Below are positions 1-4,703 of a stretch of DNA of 9,018 nt, one piece after another. The notes beneath the pieces are model-generated. The model saw only the letters and a list, made by a program, of their open reading frames with translations, had not been told where the DNA came from and searched no databases. Within the stretch, counting starts at the first letter, position 1, and every line of letters starts with the position of its first letter. Both the position numbers and the translations under genes were made by a program. This DNA is from Lachnospiraceae bacterium UBA1755 (GTDB lineage Bacteria; Bacillota; Clostridia; Lachnospirales; Lachnospiraceae), in contig DCHJ01000018.1 in assembly GCA_002314805.1 (NCBI GenBank), positions 307 through 9,324 on the forward strand. The letters run 5' to 3'.

Positions 1-5
1 TTCAT

Positions 6-11
6 TCCTCC
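6..11 (-). promoter_or_regulatory. Possible ribosome binding site for a gene beyond the left edge
   Basis: The minus strand reads GGAGGA here, six bases from the window edge, which would suit a minus-strand gene starting just outside the window. Nothing else in positions 1-49 looks like a gene. A short open stretch in another frame on the same strand ends in TGA at 2-4, but it runs through the hairpin at 50-95 and has no clear start signal. The call rests on one hexamer only. Confidence 0.2.
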
Positions 12-49
12 GGTTCTTCACGAACGATGAGCTTCAGGCTTTCAGAAAC

Positions 50-95
50 AAGAACGCAGCCTTTCAAACCCGCAATTCAAAAGGCTGCTGTTCTT
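50..95 (-). terminator. Hairpin after the permease gene, probable terminator
   Basis: Positions 50-64 pair with 80-95 to form a 15-bp stem with one bulged T (89) and a 15-nt loop (65-79). It begins 25 nt past the permease stop codon at 121-123. On the minus strand the stem is followed by a broken T-rich stretch (TTGTTTCTG) rather than a clean T run. It is therefore either a moderate intrinsic terminator or an RNA-stabilising 3' structure. The stem is obvious; its termination strength is inferred. Confidence 0.65.
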
Positions 96-120
96 ATATT
101 ACTGTCACTGTACTTAAATG

Positions 121-1548
121 TTATTTCTTTTCGAAACCGCGTCCTCTGTTAAGCAGGAATCCGATCACTTCCACTGCTGCAAAGAAGATCAGGAATCCTA
201 CGCACTGCTTGAAGCCGTAACCTGCCCAGATCGCATAAGCGAAGAAAAGGCAGCAGATGAGGCCGAGGATCGGGAGAAGGAACCGGCTGATGAACTTAGC
301 GTCCTTTGCCTTAACCATAAGTCCTATCATCATCGGGATGTACATTACATAGAGGCAGATGATTCCGATCTCGTCAGGCTCCCATGCAAGCCATTCTGAT
401 GAATGTACTGCACCGAACATTCCGGGACCGCCCATCCACATCATTACTGTCCATGCATACCAGAAACCTCCAACCATCATTGCTATAACTGCCGACTTAA
501 CGGGGAACTTGGTCTGCTGATCAACATCGCCGAAGAACTCCGGCTTCGGGCCCATGCCGCGTGCTGAGAGTGCGTACAGTGCACGGGTGTGTGACATGCA
601 CAGTCCGTTCAATACGCCGAGGCAGGCTACGGTCACGAAGATATATACGATGGTTCCGATTGCTTTTCCGAAAATACCTGAGAATGCGATCCTTGGAAGT
701 GTCTCTCCGAATGGCCATGTTGCTGTGATAGTACCTACATCGCCTACAGAGCTCATTGACCAGATGTAGAGGGCATATACTACTGTAGCCACGATGGCGC
801 CGATCACAAGAGCCTTTGGAAGGTTCTTCTTTCCGTTCTCGATCTCTGAATTCATTGATGTTGCAAGTATCCAGCCTTCATACGCGAAAGCGAAGCCCAC
901 TATAGCCTTGAAGAAATCCGATCCGGTACAGGGAGCTGCAAGGTACTCTGCTGTCTGTGTGTATGCAAGAACATTTGCCGTTGACCCGTTGCTGAGACCT
1001 ACGATGGTTCCGATTATACCCATGAGCAGCAGGGGGATAAGCTTGATAACGGTCATGCTGACCTGAAGCTTTCCTGCAAGTACCGGTGAAAGGATATTGA
1101 TTCCGTATCCTATCATCAGGAAGCCTGCGCCTACACCGATAGCCGTCGGATTAACTGATCCGGTTGAGAAATCAATTGCTGTGATCCCGAAAAGCTGGAG
1201 GAACATCATTGATGAGAAGAACGCAAGCATCGCGCAGAGTGTCGGGATGTAAATCGTAAACATGAACCAGCCTACTGCGTATGCATACTTGTTGCCGAGA
1301 GCAACCTCTGCGTAGTCAACAACACCGCTGACCTTCTCGTATCTCGATCCCAGCTCCGCAAAAACCAGCGAGCAGATGAGACAGATAAGACCTACTATTC
1401 CGACAACTGCGATACCCATTACCAGGTTTCCCTTTGTAAGGTTAAGAACCTTACCGCCCTTAATGAAAACACCCGATCCGATTACGGTACCGATTACCAT
1501 TGCCAGCGCAGCAGTAAAACCATAACGCTTCACCATTTTGTTTTCCAT
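121..1548 (-). CDS. APC-superfamily amino acid permease
   Basis: This is a complete 475-residue integral membrane protein predicted to move amino acids across the cytoplasmic membrane by proton symport or exchange. About twelve hydrophobic segments can be traced, from residues 12-30 to 447-468. The first carries GTVIGSGVF (20-28), the unwound substrate-binding helix typical of the APC fold. Segment 6 carries FAFAYEGW (220-226) followed by SEIENGKKNLPKA, as in LAT and SteT-type exchangers. The loop at 319-334 (SHTRALYALSARGMGP) matches the family signature after TM8. Start choice: ATG at 1548 is preceded by AGGAAGG (1559-1565) with a 10-nt spacer. The gene stands alone, with its own promoter (1610-1638) and a hairpin after the stop. 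The family is confident; the substrate (Ser/Thr, branched-chain, polyamine or other) cannot be read from the sequence. Confidence 0.88.
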   Translation of the reverse strand: MENKMVKRYGFTAALAMVIGTVIGSGVFIKGGKVLNLTKGNLVMGIAVVGIVGLICLICSLVFAELGSRYEKVSGVVDYAEVALGNKYAYAVGWFMFTIYIPTLCAMLAFFSSMMFLQLFGITAIDFSTGSVNPTAIGVGAGFLMIGYGINILSPVLAGKLQVSMTVIKLIPLLLMGIIGTIVGLSNGSTANVLAYTQTAEYLAAPCTGSDFFKAIVGFAFAYEGWILATSMNSEIENGKKNLPKALVIGAIVATVVYALYIWSMSSVGDVGTITATWPFGETLPRIAFSGIFGKAIGTIVYIFVTVACLGVLNGLCMSHTRALYALSARGMGPKPEFFGDVDQQTKFPVKSAVIAMMVGGFWYAWTVMMWMGGPGMFGAVHSSEWLAWEPDEIGIICLYVMYIPMMIGLMVKAKDAKFISRFLLPILGLICCLFFAYAIWAGYGFKQCVGFLIFFAAVEVIGFLLNRGRGFEKK

Positions 1549-1572
1549 AAAAATAACACCTTCCTTCTTCTA

Positions 1573-1594
1573 TTTAACAAAATGCTTTGTTAAA
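1573..1594. promoter_or_regulatory. Perfect inverted repeat in the permease leader, candidate operator
   Basis: TTTAACAAA (1573-1581) and TTTGTTAAA (1586-1594) are perfect reverse complements around a 4-nt spacer, ATGC. The repeat lies between the predicted permease -10 box (1610-1615) and its Shine-Dalgarno (1559-1565), roughly +9 to +30 of the transcript. A third copy of the core, TTTAACA, occurs at 1598-1604. A repressor bound here would block transcription. Alternatively the RNA could fold into a weak AT-rich hairpin next to the ribosome site. No regulator gene is in the window to identify the binder. Confidence 0.5.
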
Positions 1595-1609
1595 AACTTT
1601 AACAGGTCT

Positions 1610-1638
1610 ACTATACCAAAAGGAAAGTGTTAATACAA
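1610..1638 (-). promoter_or_regulatory. Promoter of the permease gene
   Basis: On the minus strand, TTGTAT (1633-1638) is followed after exactly 17 nt by TATAGT (1610-1615). The -10 box matches five of six consensus positions and the -35 box keeps TTG. Transcription would begin near 1603, giving a leader of about 55 nt that contains the inverted repeat at 1573-1594. An A/T-rich tract lies just upstream of the -35 box. This is a sequence-based call only. Confidence 0.6.
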
Positions 1639-1691
1639 TTTTTTTATTTTTATCCTGAATTGCGGGTGCGCATGTCGGCGATACACCGCGC

Positions 1692-1734
1692 AAAAAAAAC
1701 GTCCCTTCTGCTACGGCAGTATGAGACGTTTTTT
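1692..1734 (-). terminator. Intrinsic terminator of the tRNA-Ser transcript
   Basis: Read on the minus strand, CGTCTC pairs with GGGACG (one G-T pair) and CTGC pairs with GCAG around a CGTA loop, with a small internal loop between the two stems. The structure is preceded by six A and followed by eight T (1692-1699). This is the classic shape of a Rho-independent terminator. The T6 run at 1729-1734 could let it work on the plus strand too, although no plus-strand gene precedes it. It is 123 nt beyond the tRNA 3' end and would insulate the permease promoter. Confidence 0.8.
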
Positions 1735-1856
1735 ACCGGCACAGCGTCTGCTGTATGGACCCATCAGCGCTCTGTAACACCAGACAACTGCTGATATTAC
1801 GGCTTTCATCACTGACGGACACCCTCACAGAGCCTGCTGTCCACAGCTTTTCTGAG
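1735..1856 (-). other. Structured non-coding spacer between tRNA-Ser and its terminator
   Basis: This stretch would be transcribed as a trailer of tRNA-Ser. It has no credible coding frame and is richer in G and C than the flanking spacers. Visible pairings are 1827-1833 with 1769-1775 (7 bp), 1790-1795 with 1763-1768 (6 bp), and a small hairpin ACAGC/GCTGT at 1741-1754. On the minus strand the first two stems interleave in pseudoknot order and their 3' arms are contiguous. It may be only a discarded trailer, or it may be a stable small RNA released by tRNA processing. Confidence 0.3.
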
Positions 1857-1944
1857 CGGAGAATGAGGGATTTGAACCCTCGCGCCGGTTTCCCGACCTA
1901 CACCCTTAGCAGGGGCGCCTCTTCGGCCTCTTGAGTAATTCTCC
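1857..1944 (-). tRNA. tRNA-Ser, anticodon GCT
   Basis: The 88-nt gene folds as a class II tRNA. It has a perfect 7-bp acceptor stem (1938-1944 with 1858-1864), a D arm with CTC/GAG, and an anticodon stem CGCCC/GGGTG closing the loop CTGCTAA, so the anticodon is GCT, decoding AGC and AGU. A long variable arm (GTCGGGAAACCGGC region) is diagnostic of serine and leucine tRNAs. The T arm is GAGGG/CCCTC around TTCAAAT. The discriminator base is G, as expected for serine tRNAs. CCA is not encoded; the following bases are CTC. A consensus promoter lies immediately upstream and a terminator downstream. Confidence 0.96.
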
Positions 1945-1962
1945 AAGGATGTTACCTGCGTA

Positions 1963-1991
1963 ATTATAGAATATGCTTTCGCCTTTGTCAA
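1963..1991 (-). promoter_or_regulatory. Consensus promoter of tRNA-Ser
   Basis: On the minus strand, TTGACA (1986-1991) and TATAAT (1963-1968) are separated by exactly 17 nt, a perfect match to the vegetative sigma consensus. Transcription should start near 1956, about 12 nt before the mature tRNA 5' end at 1944. This is the strongest promoter visible in the window, as expected for a stable RNA gene. Confidence 0.9.
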
Positions 1992-2001
1992 CAAGGCATT
2001 C

Positions 2002-2027
2002 CCTATTGTGAAAATAGTGAAAATAGG
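2002..2027. repeat. Tandem 9-bp repeat framed by an inverted repeat
   Basis: GTGAAAATA occurs twice in perfect tandem (2008-2016 and 2017-2025). The pair is framed by CCTATT (2002-2007) and AATAGG (2022-2027), which are reverse complements. It lies between the divergent tRNA-Ser promoter and the symporter gene, so it could be a protein-binding site for either. The unit is short and AT-rich, so chance is also possible. Confidence 0.35.
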
Positions 2028-2102
2028 TCTCTTCCCTTTGTTTTTTCCAACAGAATTTATACTTCATCGAGAATTTGCGTAGATTATATGCTTAAAAAAC
2101 GG

Positions 2103-2108
2103 TATAAT
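2103..2108 (+). promoter_or_regulatory. Candidate -10 box for the symporter gene
   Basis: A perfect TATAAT lies 69 nt before the chosen start codon at 2178. No good -35 box is found at 16-18 nt; TTGCGT at 2075-2080 is 22 nt away. If used, the promoter probably depends on an activator. Transcription would start near 2115, after the ATG at 2088, which supports the later translation start. Confidence 0.4.
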
Positions 2109-2165
2109 TCTATTAAAGGACTTTGTTTTTGTTTCGGATTATTTCTAATACGGATAATTATTTTT

Positions 2166-2172
2166 GAGGGGG
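2166..2172 (+). promoter_or_regulatory. Ribosome binding site fixing the symporter start at 2178
   Basis: GAGGGGG ends five nt before ATG at 2178. The upstream in-frame ATG at 2088 has no comparable site, and the 30 residues it would add have no counterpart in the family. This site therefore decides the start. Confidence 0.85.
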
Positions 2173-2177
2173 ATTTT

Positions 2178-3434
2178 ATGAAAAATTTCTGGAAAAATTA
2201 CTGGTTTATCGTATGTATGCTGGTCGCAATCGTTGCCGGTACTGTTGTCGGTCTCAGCTGGAATGGTGCCACGGCACTTGCTCCTCTGGGAGATCTGTTC
2301 ATTAATGCAATGTTCTGTATCGTGGTCCCGCTTGTGTTTGTGTCTATTTCATCGGCAATAGCCAACATGAAATCTGCCGGACGCGCAGGCAAGCTTATGG
2401 GAACTACACTCATTACGTTCTTTATCACAGCAACAATTGCTGCTGTGATCATGTACATCGTAGTCTCCATTGTCAACATCGTTCCGGAAGGCTTTAAAGT
2501 GACCGAGATGGTAACAGATACATCTGATACTTCTTCAGTTGCATCTGTCGGTGATCTGATAGTGAATTTCTTCACAAAACCTGACTTTAATGAGCTGCTT
2601 TCAAGAAGAGCTATGCTTCCTATCATCGTGGCATCTGTTATCTTCGGCTTCGGCTGCCTTATGGCCGGCGGTGCAGAGACAAGGACCGCAAAGCTGCTGA
2701 GTGATCTCACAAATGTCCTTATGAAGACAATGAAGATAATCACGTACTATGCACCCATCGGTTTCTTCGGGTTCTTTGCAAATCTTGCCGCTACACACGG
2801 ATCGGAGCTTATCGGCGGATATGCAAAAACACTCATCGTATATTACATCGTATGCTTTGCATATATGTTTATCTTCTTCCCTATATATGCTCGTTTCGGC
2901 GGAGGCAAGGGCGGTGCAAAGGTAATGTTCAAGCATCTCTTCAGACCGGCTGCCATGTCCTTCGGGACCTGCTCCTCAGTTGCAACGATTCCGACTAACC
3001 TCGCAGTAGCTGAGGAAACCGGTATCTCCAAAGAGGTTTCTGAGATCGTAATACCAATGGGTGCTACGATGCATATGGACGGGTCCGCTATGAGTGCCAT
3101 CGTAAAGGTTGCTTTCCTCTTTGGTATTTCCGGTATGCCTTTCGGTACAGGTAAGGCTATCCTTGCTATCATCGTTGCTGTATTCTCTTCTGTTGCCATG
3201 AGCGGTATACCCGGCGGAGGCGGTGTAGGCGAACTTGTGCTCTGCTCTATCTTCTTCAACAATTCTCCTGAGCAGCTTGCTGTCGCATATACTCTCGCAC
3301 TTGGTATAGGTGATCTGGTCGATCCGCCGGCAACTATGATCAATTCAGCCGGCGATTATGTTGCCTGCTTCATCGTATCTAAGTATGCTGATGGAAAAGA
3401 CTGGCTCCAGAAGCAGCTGAAGAAAACCGCATAA
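2178..3434 (+). CDS. DAACS-family amino acid:cation symporter
   Basis: This complete 418-residue membrane transporter has the glutamate transporter fold and is predicted to take up an amino acid or dicarboxylate with cations. Its length is close to that of GltPh-like homologues. Hairpin 1 is at SFGTCSSVATIP (261-272). The TM7 signature usually written NMDGT reads HMDGS (299-303). Hairpin 2 is SGIPGGGGVGE (342-352). TM8 carries DPPATMINSAGD (382-393). Compared with GltPh, Asp394, Asn401 and Asp405 are kept (D382, N389, D393), but Arg397, which binds acidic side chains, is Ala385, and the sodium ligand Asn310 is His299. A neutral substrate is therefore more likely than glutamate or aspartate; this is inference from known family structures. 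The gene stands alone, and its last codons face the convergent kinase gene across a long hairpin. Confidence 0.9.
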   Translation: MKNFWKNYWFIVCMLVAIVAGTVVGLSWNGATALAPLGDLFINAMFCIVVPLVFVSISSAIANMKSAGRAGKLMGTTLITFFITATIAAVIMYIVVSIVNIVPEGFKVTEMVTDTSDTSSVASVGDLIVNFFTKPDFNELLSRRAMLPIIVASVIFGFGCLMAGGAETRTAKLLSDLTNVLMKTMKIITYYAPIGFFGFFANLAATHGSELIGGYAKTLIVYYIVCFAYMFIFFPIYARFGGGKGGAKVMFKHLFRPAAMSFGTCSSVATIPTNLAVAEETGISKEVSEIVIPMGATMHMDGSAMSAIVKVAFLFGISGMPFGTGKAILAIIVAVFSSVAMSGIPGGGGVGELVLCSIFFNNSPEQLAVAYTLALGIGDLVDPPATMINSAGDYVACFIVSKYADGKDWLQKQLKKTA

Positions 3435-3459
3435 GAATCCTAAAAAGATTTGCACAGGA

Positions 3460-3551
3460 AAAGGAGACAACTCTTCTTCAGTCCTCCGGTAAGAATTCTC
3501 ATCAAAGTTTGAATTCGTACAGGAAATGACCATTGAAGAGCTGTCTCTTTT
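3460..3551. terminator. Long hairpin between convergent genes, probable two-way terminator
   Basis: Positions 3460-3476 pair with 3535-3551 in a 17-position stem with one mismatch (A3470/C3541) and one G-T pair. The stem begins 25 nt after the symporter stop and its right arm ends 35 nt short of the kinase stop at 3587. The plus strand shows a CTTTTATAG tail and the minus strand a CCTTTTCC tail, both modest T runs. The 58-nt loop contains two GAATTC copies (3493-3498 and 3511-3516) that can pair with each other. No gene is visible in the interval 3435-3586. Confidence 0.6.
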
Positions 3552-3586
3552 ATAGTTTCATTTATCTCCTGGCACTTATAGCTTTG

Positions 3587-4621
3587 TTATCTCTGTACTC
3601 TCCCGCTGCCATCTCCGCCCATCAGTTTTTCCACATCGGCTGCAGACACTCGGTTGAAATCACCCGGTACAGAATGCTTGAGACAGGAAGCAGCCGCTGC
3701 AAACTCCAGTGCGGCCTGCCTGCTGTCATAATTGTTGAGACCGTAGATGAGACCGCCCGCAAAGGCATCTCCTCCGCCTACTCTGTCGACGATATCCCGG
3801 ATCTCATATTTCTTAGATACATAAAAATCAGTTCTGTCATTGAGACATGCCGCCCAGCCGTTCCAGTCTGCGCTGTGACTCTCCCGCAGCGTTATCGCGA
3901 TCATCTTCATGTCAGGGTATGCCTCCAGCACCTTGTCTCCGAGCTGCCTGTACTTTTCTCTGTCCAGCTCGCCGCCTGTCACATCCACATCTGCCTCGAT
4001 CCCGAGGGCATTCTGAACATCCTCTTCGTTAGCAATTGCCACATCCACATATGCTGTCAGCTCACTCATAACTTCGCATGCCTTTTTCCCGTACTTCCAG
4101 AGATTTTTCCTGTAATTGAGGTCGCAGGATACGGTGATATTCTTTCTCTTTGCATGCCTGAGTGCTTCAAGTGAAAGCAGCATAGCTGTCTCCGATATCG
4201 CCGGTGTGATACCTGTAATATGGAACCAGTCTATGCCCTCAAACACGGTATCCCAGTCAACATCTCCGGGGGCCGCCAGTGCGATCGCCGAATTTTCCCG
4301 GTCATAAATCACCTTGGATGGCAGCTGATTGAAGCCGCTCTCAAGGAAATAAATTCCCATCCTGCCCTTCCCGCGCTGCACTCTTGACGTGCCCACACCA
4401 AAACGTCGCAGTTCTGCTATACAGCTGTCTGCAATGTCATTCTGAGGAAGCAGCGAAAAGTATTCCACAGTCTCGCCGTAATTGGCCAATGAAACGGCAA
4501 CATTTGCCTCGCCACCGCCGAACGTTGCTTCCAGCATATTGCTCTGAAAGAACCTCTCCTGTCCCGGCGCCCGCAGCCTCAGCATAATCTCACCAAATGT
4601 CATATATCTTAATCCGGACAT
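3587..4621 (-). CDS. kdgK: PfkB-family sugar kinase, probable 2-dehydro-3-deoxygluconokinase
   Basis: This 344-residue cytosolic kinase most likely phosphorylates 2-keto-3-deoxygluconate with ATP to KDPG, a step in hexuronate and pectin breakdown. The N-terminal substrate lobe carries [13 protein letters not shown] (34-46). DLNYRKNLW (167-175) and ANEED (197-201) resemble KdgK-type members. The C-terminal PfkB signature is [13 protein letters not shown] (279-291), with D285 as the predicted catalytic base and the GGGD anion hole intact. Start choice: ATG at 4621 follows AGGAGG with a 5-nt gap; the in-frame ATG at 4660 has only a weak, too-close site. The gene lies 82 nt after gyrA on the same strand with no T-tailed terminator between, so read-through is possible; a weak TATAAG (4695-4700) could be a private -10. 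No KDPG aldolase or uronate gene is adjacent, so a related sugar substrate cannot be excluded. Confidence 0.8.
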   Translation of the reverse strand: MSGLRYMTFGEIMLRLRAPGQERFFQSNMLEATFGGGEANVAVSLANYGETVEYFSLLPQNDIADSCIAELRRFGVGTSRVQRGKGRMGIYFLESGFNQLPSKVIYDRENSAIALAAPGDVDWDTVFEGIDWFHITGITPAISETAMLLSLEALRHAKRKNITVSCDLNYRKNLWKYGKKACEVMSELTAYVDVAIANEEDVQNALGIEADVDVTGGELDREKYRQLGDKVLEAYPDMKMIAITLRESHSADWNGWAACLNDRTDFYVSKKYEIRDIVDRVGGGDAFAGGLIYGLNNYDSRQAALEFAAAASCLKHSVPGDFNRVSAADVEKLMGGDGSGRVQR

Positions 4622-4626
4622 TTTCT

Positions 4627-4632
4627 CCTCCT
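4627..4632 (-). promoter_or_regulatory. Ribosome binding site fixing the kinase start at 4621
   Basis: The minus strand reads AGGAGG followed by five nt and ATG at 4621-4619. This perfect Shine-Dalgarno excludes the longer reading from 4660, whose first 13 residues (Lys/Arg-rich) would otherwise span it. Confidence 0.85.
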
Positions 4633-4703
4633 TCGCAGCGGATATCCTCTTCCTTTTCATGCCTTGACTGACTGCACATCTTTAGTCAGAGGTGCTTATA
4701 TTT

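Noticed and set aside
2..76. Short minus-strand open stretch ending in TGA at 2-4, a possible small protein
   Set aside because: Only about 24 codons, no ATG or ribosome site, and it overlaps the strong hairpin after the permease.
68..1667. Twelve-base inverted repeat (68-79 and 1656-1667) flanking the permease gene, like short ends of a mobile element
   Set aside because: No transposase or target duplication is seen. A few 12-base matches of this kind are expected by chance in 9 kb, and the left copy lies in the loop of a hairpin.
1809..1994. Minus-strand 61-residue reading frame
   Set aside because: It spans the tRNA-Ser gene and its promoter, so it is a chance frame through an RNA gene.
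2088..2177. Thirty-residue N-terminal extension of the symporter from ATG at 2088
   Set aside because: The ATG at 2178 has a strong GAGGGGG site at the right distance, the extension contains a perfect TATAAT, and family members begin close to the later Met.
2198..3343. Minus-strand reading frames inside the symporter gene
   Set aside because: Ser/Thr/Ile-rich low-information translations typical of the antisense of a membrane protein gene; no start signals.
3533..4174. Plus-strand 213-residue reading frame opposite the kinase gene
   Set aside because: It lies antisense to the kinase, has no ribosome site, and the sense frame has clear PfkB motifs.
4668..4689. Hairpin CTGACT/AGTCAG after gyrA as a terminator
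   Set aside because: Only 6 bp with a 10-nt loop and no T run on the minus strand.
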